Source of the DNA: Nocardia camponoti
GTDB taxonomy: Bacteria; Actinomycetota; Actinomycetes; Mycobacteriales; Mycobacteriaceae
DNA length: 64,000 nucleotides
Assembly (NCBI RefSeq): GCF_014646135.1
Contig: NZ_BMMW01000001.1
Span: 203,570 to 267,569, forward strand
Reading direction: 5' to 3'
The first letter of the stretch is position 1, and each line of letters opens with the position of its first letter. Of the stretch, positions 16,094 to 24,672 are shown piece after piece. The notes below the pieces were generated by a model that saw only the letters and a list, made by a program, of their open reading frames with translations, had not been told where the DNA came from and did not search any database. Made by a program: the position numbers and the translations under genes.

Positions 16094-17692
16094 ATGGACA
16101 TGCACAGCAGCATCAATTCCCGCTCGCCGCAGGCAATGCGCGGCATGGGTGCGTTCGGGTCGGAGACAGCGCCTGCCGATGCCGCAGCTATTGAGCGAGC
16201 GCGGGGCGCCACCCCGGTCTCTGATACGACCGACGAGATCTTCGTGTCAGGCCGATGGGTCCGCGGTACCGGCACGGTCATCGACTCAGTCGACCCGGCT
16301 ACAGGACGTGTCTTCGCCCGCTTGCACGGCGCAACCGAAGGCGACGTCGACACGGCCGTCGACGGTGGCCTGCGGGCTATAGCGAGCTCAGGTTGGGCTG
16401 AGCTGATGCCACACGACCGTGCCGCAATACTGCATCGGATCGGCACGGCCATCGACGCTAACGCCGACCGCATCGCCGCGCTGCAAACGGTCGATACCGG
16501 AAAGACGTTGGCCGAGACTCGCGCGCTCGCGCACAGCGCCGCAGGCACTTTCCGGTTCATGGCGTCCGCTTTGGAGACCATGGAGGAGGCCATCACTCCT
16601 CGGCGCGGTTCGTTCCTGTCCTTCGCCACCTACGAGCCGATCGGCGTTGTCGGCGTCATTACCCCCTGGAACTCGCCGATCGCCTCGGATGCGCAGAAGA
16701 TCGCGCCTGCGCTCGCAGCAGGAAATGCCGTCGTTGCCAAGCCGCCGGTGTGGGCCCCCTGGGTCACGCTGTTGCTGGCGCGGCTGGCGGAGGAAGCAGG
16801 CTTACCGGCTGGTTTGTTGTCTGTGCTGCCGGGACCGGGTCGGACTGTCGGTGACGCGCTCGCCCGGCACCCGGGTATCGGCAAAATCTCGTTCACCGGT
16901 GGTACCGAAACCGGTCGTGTGCTTGCACATATCGCCGCAGAGAAGTTGATGCCGATCACGCTCGAACTTGGCGGCAAATCGCCCACCATCGTTTTCGCCG
17001 ACGCTGACCTCGATCAGGCGCTTGCCGGTGTCCTGTTCGGCATCTTCTCCTCGTCCGGCCAGAGTTGCATCGCGGGCTCCCGAATCTTCGTGCAGCGCAC
17101 GGTCTATGACGAGTTCGTCGACCGTCTCGTCGCGGCGACCTCGGCGCTACGGGTAGGACCAGGCACCGACCCGGGAACCCAGGTAGCACCCATGGTCACG
17201 CGCCAACACCGCGACGGGGTGGCGGCGATGGTCGACGAGGCGGTGCACGCGGGAGCGACGGCGCTGTGCGGCGGCGCGATCCCCGCGGATCCCGCACTCG
17301 CCGAAGGCGCGTACTACTTGCCCACGGTACTCACCGGTGTCGGCAACAGTGCGCGGATCTGCCAGGAAGAAGTCTTCGGACCGGTAGCGGTCGTGCTCCC
17401 TTTCGACGATGAGAGCGACGTCGTCGCCCAAGCCGACGACACCGTCTTCGGTCTGGCCTGTGGAGTCTGGACCTCGGACTACCGACGCGCCTGGCGTACG
17501 GCCCGCGCCGTGCAGGCCGGAACGGTGTGGATCAACACCTACAAGCAGTTCAGTATCTCGACTCCGTTCAGCGGGCTCAAGGACAGCGGTCTCGGCACCG
17601 AGAAGGGCCGAGATGGAATTCGGTCCTACATGAACCAGAAGAGCATCTACCTCGACATGTCTGGGCAGCCATTGCCCTGGGCCGGTCTGTGA
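16094..17692 (+). CDS. Aldehyde dehydrogenase
   Basis: 532 residues from the chosen ATG, which has GGAAAGGA about ten bases ahead; GTG 16061 and ATG 16082 are alternatives. NAD-dependent aldehyde oxidation is supported by GVVGVITPWNSPI, the catalytic Glu in LELGGKSP, the nucleophilic Cys in SSSGQSCIAGSR and EEVFGPVAVVLPF. The extra N-terminal ~40 residues ahead of DEIFVSGRWV are unusual for the family. With the RidA gene immediately downstream it could act like 2-aminomuconate-semialdehyde dehydrogenase followed by deaminase, but sequence alone does not fix the aldehyde. Confidence 0.9.
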   Translation: MDMHSSINSRSPQAMRGMGAFGSETAPADAAAIERARGATPVSDTTDEIFVSGRWVRGTGTVIDSVDPATGRVFARLHGATEGDVDTAVDGGLRAIASSGWAELMPHDRAAILHRIGTAIDANADRIAALQTVDTGKTLAETRALAHSAAGTFRFMASALETMEEAITPRRGSFLSFATYEPIGVVGVITPWNSPIASDAQKIAPALAAGNAVVAKPPVWAPWVTLLLARLAEEAGLPAGLLSVLPGPGRTVGDALARHPGIGKISFTGGTETGRVLAHIAAEKLMPITLELGGKSPTIVFADADLDQALAGVLFGIFSSSGQSCIAGSRIFVQRTVYDEFVDRLVAATSALRVGPGTDPGTQVAPMVTRQHRDGVAAMVDEAVHAGATALCGGAIPADPALAEGAYYLPTVLTGVGNSARICQEEVFGPVAVVLPFDDESDVVAQADDTVFGLACGVWTSDYRRAWRTARAVQAGTVWINTYKQFSISTPFSGLKDSGLGTEKGRDGIRSYMNQKSIYLDMSGQPLPWAGL

Positions 17693-17706
17693 GAAGGAAT
17701 CACCTC

Positions 17707-18048
17707 ATGAGCGCTCACCCCTACAGCCCGGCTTTCATCGTCGCAGACTTCGGATTCGTCTCTGGCGCACTGTCAGTCGACGAATCGGGGGCCGCGGTGC
17801 ATGGTCGCAGGACAGCCCTCGAAGCTGCGATGGCCCGCCTCAGTGAGCGGCTCTCGACCATCGACATGACGCTTGAAAACGTCGTGAAGACCACGTATTT
17901 CGTCACCGACGTCACCTTGAGAGACGAGGCAAACCGGCATTACGAGGCGGTGTTTGCCGAACCACGTCCGGCCCGCTCGTTCGTCGAGGTCGCGGCGTTG
18001 CCCTACGGCGCCACGGTCGAGATCGAGGCCATCGCCCACCGCGGCTAG
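17707..18048 (+). CDS. RidA-family enamine/imine deaminase
   Basis: 113 residues. The chain has the RidA/YjgF pattern: FGFVSGALSVDESG, LSERLSTIDMTLENVVKTTYFVTDVTLRDEANRHYEAVF, and PARSFVEVAALPYGATVEIEAIA with the conserved Arg that binds the substrate carboxylate. RidA proteins hydrolyse reactive enamines and imines; a branch of the family acts as 2-aminomuconate deaminase in aminophenol and tryptophan-type pathways. GAGAAGGA precedes the ATG at good spacing. Start placed there because the longer frame overlaps the aldehyde dehydrogenase. Confidence 0.9.
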   Translation: MSAHPYSPAFIVADFGFVSGALSVDESGAAVHGRRTALEAAMARLSERLSTIDMTLENVVKTTYFVTDVTLRDEANRHYEAVFAEPRPARSFVEVAALPYGATVEIEAIAHRG

Positions 18049-18089
18049 CCCACCAGAACACAACCAATACCCCTAGAGGAAGGCACACC

Positions 18090-18608
18090 ATGTCCAGCAC
18101 CGAAAACGCTGGCGTCGATCTCGACGCTCTGATCGACTCCTGCATCGCCTCCGCCGAAACCCGCTACGAGGACTGGGACACGCTCGGATTCCAGGCTGCA
18201 AAGGGCGGCGACCGCTTCAAGCGTGCACAGATCCGCTACATCGGCTCAGGGGCCACCGGCAACCACGACACCGACAACAACATCATTGCGGCCGACCACT
18301 TCACCTTCTCCAACATGCGACTCCCCGCAGGGGCGGTCGGCCCCGAGCACACCCATCACGACGTCGAAGAGGTCTTCTACGTCCTTGAGGGTGAAATCGA
18401 GGTCGCCGTCCACGATGTCGAGGACGGGACAAAGAAAGCGGTGCGCACGCTCGGCTACCGCGACCTGATCCGCGTACCCGCGGGGGTACCGCGCAGCCTC
18501 GCGAACGTCTCCGACGCCGACGCGCTGTTCTGCGTCATCATCGGCACTCCCAAGCCGCAACTGCCCACCTATCCGCCGAGCTCGGAGATGTTCGGTGTCA
18601 CGCGCTGA
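18090..18608 (+). CDS. Cupin-domain protein
   Basis: 172 residues, single cupin barrel. Motif 1 reads GPEHTHHDVEEVFYVLEGEIEV with the two His and the Glu that hold the metal; motif 2 is RVPAGVPRSLANVS, which lacks the usual second His, so metal binding would be three-residue or altered. RBS is GAGGAAGG. It could be a ring-opening dioxygenase, an isomerase or a sensor; position between RidA and the extradiol dioxygenase supports an enzymatic role in the same pathway. Confidence 0.85.
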   Translation: MSSTENAGVDLDALIDSCIASAETRYEDWDTLGFQAAKGGDRFKRAQIRYIGSGATGNHDTDNNIIAADHFTFSNMRLPAGAVGPEHTHHDVEEVFYVLEGEIEVAVHDVEDGTKKAVRTLGYRDLIRVPAGVPRSLANVSDADALFCVIIGTPKPQLPTYPPSSEMFGVTR

Positions 18609-18707
18609 CGTCGATCACCGCGATTTCCTGCTCTCGCCCGAGGAATAGCAGACGGGCGACACCATGTCCGTCTGTGTCTCACGATGCCGCTGCGCCGCGC
18701 TCGTCCT

Positions 18708-18741
18708 CGACCTTTAATTAACAACCTCGACAGAAAGGTCG
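18708..18741 (+). promoter_or_regulatory. Hairpin that covers the ribosome site of the dioxygenase gene
   Basis: CGACCTTT (18708-18715) is a perfect inverted repeat of AAAGGTCG (18734-18741), which holds the AAAGG Shine-Dalgarno element of the gene starting at 18745. Folding of the mRNA would hide the ribosome site. The loop is 18 nt and contains TTAATTAA-like sequence. Confidence 0.45.
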
Positions 18742-18744
18742 ATC

Positions 18745-19728
18745 ATGCGGTTCCCCGAAGCACCGATCTGTAGCGTTCGCGCGTTGCGGTCGGTATCGGT
18801 CACGGTGCCCGATCCTGCTCTCTCGCGCGACTTTTATCACGAAGCATGGGGTTTGAGCACCGTCGACGAAGACGGCGACACTTTCTGGCTACGTGCCACG
18901 GGCACCGAGCACCACGTACTGCAGCTGCGCGCAGGCAAAAGCAACGCATTGGACCGGATCTCGTTCGCGCTCGCGACACCGCGCGAGGTCGACGACGCAG
19001 CCCGTGTACTGCAAAAGCTCGGCATCCCGCTTCTGCGCGAGCCGGGCCGACTCGACGACGCGGGCGGCGGCTACGGTCTGCAACTCCTCGATCCAGAGGG
19101 ACGCTGCCTGGAACTATCCGCCGACACGTTCGCCGTTTCGGCGCAGGAGCCCGCAGGTCGGCGGGCAGTTCCCCGCAAGCTTGCCCATATCGTGCTCAAC
19201 ACCACCGATATCGACCGCACTGCGGACTTCTACACTCTGGTGCTTGGCATGCGGATCTCGGACTGGTCCGAACACCAGATGGCTTTCCTGCGGTGCAACT
19301 CCGACCATCACGTCATTGCCTTGAATCAGGCGGACTTCCCATCGATCAACCATGTGGCCTACGAGATGGAGAGTCTCGACCATTTCATGCGCGGCCTCGG
19401 CAACCTGAAGCGCAGCGGCATTGTCCCGCAGTGGGGGCCGGGCCGACACGGGCCAGGCGATAACACCTTCTCTTACTTCACCGACCCGGCTGGCCTGGTG
19501 TGCGAGTACACCTCCGAGGTAGCCCAGATCGATGAGGACCGGTGGCTGTGTCGGACGTGGAAACGCACGCCCGAACTCTCCGACCAGTGGGGGACGGCGG
19601 GGCCGCCGACAGTTGCTGTTCGGACCGCGATGGCGGGTGTGCCTGACCTCGGGCACCGTAACCGGGTTACCGCTGGAATCGACCATTACTTCTACGGTGG
19701 CGGGGATGTCCCCGCGGCGCAGCCGTGA
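18745..19728 (+). CDS. Type I extradiol ring-cleavage dioxygenase (VOC superfamily)
   Basis: 327 residues made of two vicinal-oxygen-chelate modules. The N-terminal module (about 12-125) has lost metal ligands; the C-terminal one has the classical 2-His-1-Glu iron site: H148 in KLAHIVLN, H203 in INHVAYEM and E254 in VCEYTSEV, with HGPGDNTFSYFTDPAG before it. This is the signature of catechol 2,3-dioxygenase/BphC-like enzymes that open a dihydroxylated ring next to the hydroxyls. The next gene is an alpha/beta hydrolase, the usual partner that splits the meta-cleavage product. The stop overlaps the hydrolase GTG. Confidence 0.9.
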   Translation: MRFPEAPICSVRALRSVSVTVPDPALSRDFYHEAWGLSTVDEDGDTFWLRATGTEHHVLQLRAGKSNALDRISFALATPREVDDAARVLQKLGIPLLREPGRLDDAGGGYGLQLLDPEGRCLELSADTFAVSAQEPAGRRAVPRKLAHIVLNTTDIDRTADFYTLVLGMRISDWSEHQMAFLRCNSDHHVIALNQADFPSINHVAYEMESLDHFMRGLGNLKRSGIVPQWGPGRHGPGDNTFSYFTDPAGLVCEYTSEVAQIDEDRWLCRTWKRTPELSDQWGTAGPPTVAVRTAMAGVPDLGHRNRVTAGIDHYFYGGGDVPAAQP

Positions 19729-20555
19729 CAGCGATGGCCGGGTCGCCCGACCATGCGACCAGGTGGGTTTCAACACGGGGAATCGCACTTGAAGTTCGTG
19801 GCGCGGGCGATCCGGTCCTACTCCTGCACGGTATCGGCGGAAGCGCCGCAGCCTGCGGTGCGCTAGCTGAGGTGCTGAGCACGCGCGGCTACCGCACCTA
19901 CTGCTGGGACGCGCCCGGATACGGCCGGTCTGCCGATCCGACTGTGAGCGCTAACGGAGCCGCCGAGAACTATGACCATGCCGTGGTGGTTGCGGATCTG
20001 ATCACCAAGTTGGGCGCCGAGCCCGTACATCTGGTCGGCACGTCATGGGGCGGGGTGATTGCGACCGTGGTCGCCGCCGCGAATCCGACGTTGGTCCGTT
20101 CGCTCGTCTTGGCCGACAGCACCCGCGGCTCTGCGGTGAACGAGGAGCGTGTGCGGGCGATGCGGGAACGAATCGGTGAACTGCGCGAGCTCGGTGGACC
20201 CGCGTTTGCGGCGGCGAGAGCGAAACGCCTGGTTTCTGCTTCCTGCGAGGTCGAAGTCGCGCGGGCCGTGGAATCGGAAATGGCACGAGTGCGCCTGCCC
20301 GGCTACAGTGCCGCCGCCGAATTCATGGCCCGCACCGACACCGGGGGCCGCTTGGCCGCCGTGTCGGCGCCCACGCTGGTGCTGGTCGGAGCCGAAGACG
20401 TCATCACCGGGGTAGACGAATCCAGGCTGCTAGCCGACGCGATTCCTGGGGCGAGCTTCGGGCTGATCCTGGGTGCAGGCCACGCGGCCGTGCAGGAGAA
20501 GCCTGTCGAGACGGCCGCGCACATCCTGCGTTTCTGGAAGACACTGGACGAATGA
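19725..20555 (+). CDS. Alpha/beta hydrolase, probable meta-cleavage product hydrolase
   Basis: 276 residues. Nucleophile elbow GTSWGG with S107, oxyanion region LLLHGIGGSAAACG, acid in LVGAEDVIT and His in GAGHAAVQEKP give a complete triad. The layout matches the BphD/MhpC-type hydrolases that cut 2-hydroxy-6-oxo-dienoates. The GTG start overlaps the dioxygenase stop (4 nt), which is the classic bphC-bphD type of pairing. The chain is somewhat short in the lid region (about 145-200), so substrate size may differ. Confidence 0.87.
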   Translation: MTAMAGSPDHATRWVSTRGIALEVRGAGDPVLLLHGIGGSAAACGALAEVLSTRGYRTYCWDAPGYGRSADPTVSANGAAENYDHAVVVADLITKLGAEPVHLVGTSWGGVIATVVAAANPTLVRSLVLADSTRGSAVNEERVRAMRERIGELRELGGPAFAAARAKRLVSASCEVEVARAVESEMARVRLPGYSAAAEFMARTDTGGRLAAVSAPTLVLVGAEDVITGVDESRLLADAIPGASFGLILGAGHAAVQEKPVETAAHILRFWKTLDE

Positions 20556-21292
20556 GCAGGCTCGTTGTTGTTACGGGGGCTGGTCGCGGGCTGGGTTTCA
20601 CGATTGCCGAGCGGCTCGCTACTGCGGGTGACCGCGTCGTCATCGCGGAGATGCGCCCCGAGCTGGCAGATGCTGCACAGAAGTCGTTGCGGGACAAGGG
20701 ATGTGACGTCACCTCGGTGGTCACCGATATCGCCAATCGTGATTCGGTGATGGCCCTCGCGAGCAGGGTGGAGGAGCTGGGCGGCGCGGACGCGCTGGTC
20801 AACAACGCGGCACTGGCCGACGGTGTCGGGGGCGATGCGTTTTGGGAACTCGATGAAGCGTTCTTCCAGAAGGTGATGACTGTCAACGCATTTGGTACCT
20901 GGTTGGTCAGTAAGCATCTGTTCGCCCAGCTGGTTCGCGACGGCAATGGCGCGATCGTCAATATCGCGTCTGACGCCGCCCTCTACGGCTTGCCTCGGCT
21001 CGTGCACTACGTCGGCTCCAAGGGCGCAGTCGTCGCGATGACCCGCACGATGGCGCGTGACGGTGGCCCGCACGGGCTGCGGGTCAATGCCGTCGCACCT
21101 GGCTTGACCCGGGTCGAGGCGACAGCAACAGTTCCGGCATCACGGTTTCAGCTTTATGCCGACAACCGGGCCCTGGTAGGCGAACAAATCCCCGGCGATG
21201 TCGCGGGACCCGTGCAGTTTCTGCTCTCGGACGCGGCGCGCTATCTGACCGGCCAGACCGTGGTCGTCGACGGCGGATTCGTCATGAACTGA
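20552..21292 (+). CDS. Short-chain dehydrogenase/reductase
   Basis: 246 residues, classical SDR. NAD(P) motif TGAGRGLG (8-15), NNAA at 84-87, and the catalytic set S140, Y153, K157 (HYVGSK). An acidic residue after the second strand (IAEMRPE) favours NAD(H). The end QTVVVDGGFVMN is typical. It overlaps the hydrolase by 4 nt. It could be the dihydrodiol dehydrogenase that follows the Rieske oxygenase encoded downstream, or oxidise a later alcohol. Confidence 0.88.
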   Translation: MSRLVVVTGAGRGLGFTIAERLATAGDRVVIAEMRPELADAAQKSLRDKGCDVTSVVTDIANRDSVMALASRVEELGGADALVNNAALADGVGGDAFWELDEAFFQKVMTVNAFGTWLVSKHLFAQLVRDGNGAIVNIASDAALYGLPRLVHYVGSKGAVVAMTRTMARDGGPHGLRVNAVAPGLTRVEATATVPASRFQLYADNRALVGEQIPGDVAGPVQFLLSDAARYLTGQTVVVDGGFVMN

Positions 21293-21345
21293 CCGTCGCT
21301 CTGCTGCTTCCCGAAACCCCTTCCCGCGCAAGGAGATCAACCTCG

Positions 21346-22134
21346 ATGGATCTGCAACTCACTGACCGCACTGTCGTTGTCACCGGTGCCAGCTCCGGTG
21401 TTGGACTGGCGACGACGCGGATGCTGCTCGCCGAGGGTGCCCGGATTGCCGCCTGTGCGCGCGATCTAGATCGGTTGCGCGCCGCGATCGAGACGATCGA
21501 CGGGGTCGATCCCGATAAGGTCCATCTCCGTGCCTGCGATGTGACCGACCGTGACGAGGTCGAGTCGTTCATCGGCAGCACCATGCAGCGTTTCGCCGGT
21601 ATCGAAGGGTTGGTCTGTAACGCTGGGCGCTCGTTGATGTCATCTCTGTCGGAGACAACCGACGAGCAGATACGCGCGGAATTCGACCTGAAGATCTTCG
21701 GATCCTGGAACCTAGTGCGCGCGGCAAGGAGACCCCTTGCGGCCGCGGACTGCGGCGCCGTCGTCAACGTCAACGCGATTCTTTCGCGCCAGCCGGAGCC
21801 TCGGCTGGCCGTCACCTCGGCCGCACGCGCCGCGTTGCTCAACCTGACCCACTCCATGGCCGAAGATCTCGCTGCGGACGGGACCCGCGTCAACTCGGTA
21901 CTGCTCGGGCTCGTCGACACCGGCCAGTGGCGCCGCCGCTTCGAGACCTCGGGAACCGCACTCGATTACGACGCGTGGAGCGCGCAGATCGCCGCCGACA
22001 GCGGTATCGCCCTCGGCCGATTCGGCACCGCCGAGGAAGTTGCGTTCCACATCGTCACGTTGCTTTCGCCACTGAGCGGCTACACCACTGGCACGAGCAT
22101 CGACGTCGGCGGCGGCGTCGGCCGCTACATCTGA
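21346..22134 (+). CDS. SDR-fold protein with altered catalytic residues
   Basis: 262 residues. Cofactor motif TGASSGVG (13-20) and NAG (92-94) are intact, so it should bind NAD(P). But where the catalytic Ser, Tyr and Lys belong, the sequence reads NVNAILSRQPEPRLAVTSAAR: position 157 is Thr instead of Tyr and 161 is Arg instead of Lys, and the serine site reads Asn-Ala. An ordinary hydride-transfer mechanism is therefore unlikely; a decarboxylase-like, isomerase or structural role is possible. AAGGAGATC precedes the ATG. It sits between the active SDR and the TPP enzyme in the same operon. Confidence 0.82.
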   Translation: MDLQLTDRTVVVTGASSGVGLATTRMLLAEGARIAACARDLDRLRAAIETIDGVDPDKVHLRACDVTDRDEVESFIGSTMQRFAGIEGLVCNAGRSLMSSLSETTDEQIRAEFDLKIFGSWNLVRAARRPLAAADCGAVVNVNAILSRQPEPRLAVTSAARAALLNLTHSMAEDLAADGTRVNSVLLGLVDTGQWRRRFETSGTALDYDAWSAQIAADSGIALGRFGTAEEVAFHIVTLLSPLSGYTTGTSIDVGGGVGRYI

Positions 22135-22180
22135 CTGTCAGGCCTTCCGCCGGCCCCATCTTTCGCTGAGAGGACACCCC

Positions 22181-23856
22181 ATGACGACCACCGATAGCCC
22201 CGGCACGAAGGAGCCCACCGGGGGCGACGTGCTCGTCGCGGTAATGCGCAGGCACGGCATCGATACCGCCTTCGGGGTGATCAGTATCCACAATCTGCCC
22301 CTCGTCGAAGCGGTGGCACGAGAGCTGAACTTCGTAGCGGTGCGCCACGAAGCGGCCGCAGTCAACGCGGCCGACGGGTACGCGCGCGCGACCGGAAAGA
22401 TCGGTGTCGCGATCACTAGCACCGGCACCGGCGCGGGCAACGCCGCAGGCTCTATGCTCGAAGCGCTCACTGCGGGAGCCGGGTGCTGCACGTCACCGGT
22501 CAAATCGAAAGCGAGTACCTCGGCGGTGGAGGGTCGACGCGCGGTGTCATCCACGAGGTGCCTAAACAACTGCAGATGCTCGATGCCGTCTCCGGGTATG
22601 CGGCAACTATTAACCGCGCCGAAGACGTCGAAGCGGATTTGGAAACCGCTATCGCTCACATTCTTGCCGCTCCGCAAGGGCCCGCCAGTGTCGAATGGCC
22701 GTCGGACCTCCAGTATTTGGCACGTCCTGACGACCAACGCGAATACGACCTGCCGACCCTTGAAGCGCCGGTACCGGACAGCCAAGAGATCGCTGAGGCA
22801 GTCACGTTGCTATCGGCGGCCAAGCGGCCCCTGTTGTGGGTGGGTGGGGGAGCGGCGGGAGCGAAGGCCGAGCTGACGGCTGTGCTGCGCACCCTCGGCG
22901 CTGGCCTGTTGACCAGTAATTCGGGGCGGGCGATCGTGCCAGAGGACGACCCGCTAGTCATTGGGAACTTCGCAACGACGCCGGAGGTTGCGGCGCTACT
23001 CGCCGATGCCGATCTGCTGCTGTCGATCGGCACACACTTTCGCTCCAACGAAACCAAGAGTTACCACCTGCGGTTACCGGAGGTGCAAATCCAGATCGAT
23101 GTGGACGCGGCGGCGATCGGCCGTGTCTACCCAGCGAAAGTCGGCATCGTGGGAGACGCTGCGGCGACGTTGCGTGCGATCAACGAAAGCTTGACGCGGA
23201 CATCAGTGGATCCGGGATGGTCAAGCCGAGTAACTGACACCAGGGTGGCAGTCCGCGCGGCGCTTACGGCCTACATCGGCGGCTATGCGGAGATCTGTGA
23301 AGCAATGCGGTCGGTGCTGCCGCGCGAGTCCGTAGTGGCACGCGATGTGACCATCCCGTCCAGCCAGTGGGGCAACCGACTGCTCCCCTTCTACGAACGC
23401 GAGACCAACATCTTCCCCCTCGGCGGCGGCATCGGCCAAGGGCTGGCCATGGGGCTCGGTGCCGCGCTCGGCCGACCTGAAGTGCCGACCGCCGTGATCG
23501 CCGGAGACGGTGGCCTCGCCGTCCATCTCGGCGAACTCGCCTCGCTTGCAGGCAGCGGCGCCTGGTGCGTCGTGGTGATCTTCAACGACGGCGGATACGG
23601 AGTCCTACGGAACATGCAGGCGGCCAATGGGTTTGACCGGGCAGGGGTCGACCTGTTCACCCCGCGGTTCGACCTGCTCGCGGCCGCGCTCGACATTCCC
23701 TACGCCCTTGTCCAGGGCCCGGGCCGTTTCGAGGATGCGTTCGCGGACGCGGTGGCGACGCGCGGTCCGGCGATTGTCGAAGTCGACGTCGCTGCCGTCG
23801 AACCGCGGCCCGGCCCGTTTACGCCACCCGTGCACATCCCGGTCGGAAACCGTTGA
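22181..23856 (+). pseudogene. TPP-dependent decarboxylase/acetolactate synthase-like gene with a one-base frameshift
   Basis: The N-terminal part is in one frame from ATG 22181 (GGDVLVAVMRRHGIDTAFG, FVAVRHEAAAVNAADGYAR) to EALTAGA near 22480; the rest is in the next frame from 22483 (VLHVTGQIESEYL) to 23856. Joining them across the GGG run at 22481-22483 by one extra base restores a colinear protein of about 560 residues. The C-terminal TPP motif is intact: GDGG at the start and FNDGGYGVL about 27 residues later. Family: ThDP enzymes of the acetolactate synthase/benzoylformate decarboxylase group. The break is at a G run, so a sequencing error or programmed shift must be considered beside true decay; the surrounding operon is otherwise healthy. 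Confidence 0.75.
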
Positions 23857-23860
23857 TCCG

Positions 23861-24433
23861 ATGACCGGTGACGAATGGGCCGGTGCAGTCCCGGCGCAAC
23901 CGCTGCTATGCCTGCACACCGGAGAAGATCCAGCACACTCGTTCGCGGGCCAGGTCGACGCGCTTGGCGCGATCTCGTTCGCCGTCCGCGCAGTCCCTTC
24001 GACTGACGCGCAGTCCGTCGAGGCATGGGTTGACGAGGTCGCCTTAGCCGTAACAGCTCTGGGCCACGACCGCGTGCACCTGCTAGCGACGGGCGCAAGC
24101 TCTTTTGGTGCACTCGTACTTGCTGGCCGTTGCCCCGCGCTCATTACCAGCCTTGTGCTCGGCGACCCCGAGATCGAACCGGAAATCCCCGGCTACGCCG
24201 AACTTTTGGCGCACGTGGCCGTCCCGACTCTGGTGGTAGCTGCAGCCCCCGACGCGCACACCGAGTTCGGACATGCCCAGAGAATCGCCGGCGGAATCGA
24301 CAACGGCCTGTTCGTGATCATCGACGGCGGCAAAGTCCCCGTCCACCGCGAATGCGCCGCTTCATTCAACGAATGGATCACCGCATTCACCGTTATCGCC
24401 GAGGGTCTCGACGCCGTGGCATCGGGACGATAG
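23861..24433 (+). CDS. Small alpha/beta hydrolase-fold protein
   Basis: 190 residues from ATG 23861, 4 nt after the TPP gene stop. The elbow reads LLATGASSFGALVLAG, where the usual first Gly is Ala but a Ser nucleophile is available; VVAAAPDAHTEFG and KVPVHRECAASF supply candidate Asp and His. It is shorter than most of the family (about 260-300), missing much of the N-terminal strands, which suggests a minimal or partly degenerate hydrolase. Role in the pathway unknown. Confidence 0.7.
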   Translation: MTGDEWAGAVPAQPLLCLHTGEDPAHSFAGQVDALGAISFAVRAVPSTDAQSVEAWVDEVALAVTALGHDRVHLLATGASSFGALVLAGRCPALITSLVLGDPEIEPEIPGYAELLAHVAVPTLVVAAAPDAHTEFGHAQRIAGGIDNGLFVIIDGGKVPVHRECAASFNEWITAFTVIAEGLDAVASGR

Positions 24434-24443
24434 GAGAAAGCCA

Positions 24444-24671
24444 ATGCCTGACAACGCCGCGCACTACCTCGAACCGCACCAAACACACCCCGGACCGATC
24501 AGCCCCTACGAGGCCAAGCTGTCCGGTTCGATTATGGAGATTTTCGGACAGGGCACCCACGACCTGCCCGGGCTGATCGCGGGACTGAACGAGCTGGGTC
24601 TGCACGCCCCCGACGGGCAGGCATGGAACGAGGACAATTTCCGCGCCGAGATGCGACGACTGGGAGCCTGA
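24444..24671 (+). CDS. Small recombinase-like helical domain protein
   Basis: 75 residues. The C-terminal half, IAGLNELGLHAPDGQAWNEDN, closely resembles the helical region of serine recombinases in which a gene-independent DNA-binding helix follows a GL...DG..W turn, but here it stands alone. Proteins of this size and pattern are known next to Rieske oxygenase genes in catabolic clusters and are annotated as recombinase-like helix-turn-helix; their job is unknown. RBS is GATAGGAGAAAG. Only one base separates it from the oxygenase start, so it is probably a partner or regulator of that enzyme. Confidence 0.72.
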   Translation: MPDNAAHYLEPHQTHPGPISPYEAKLSGSIMEIFGQGTHDLPGLIAGLNELGLHAPDGQAWNEDNFRAEMRRLGA

Positions 24672-24672
24672 G

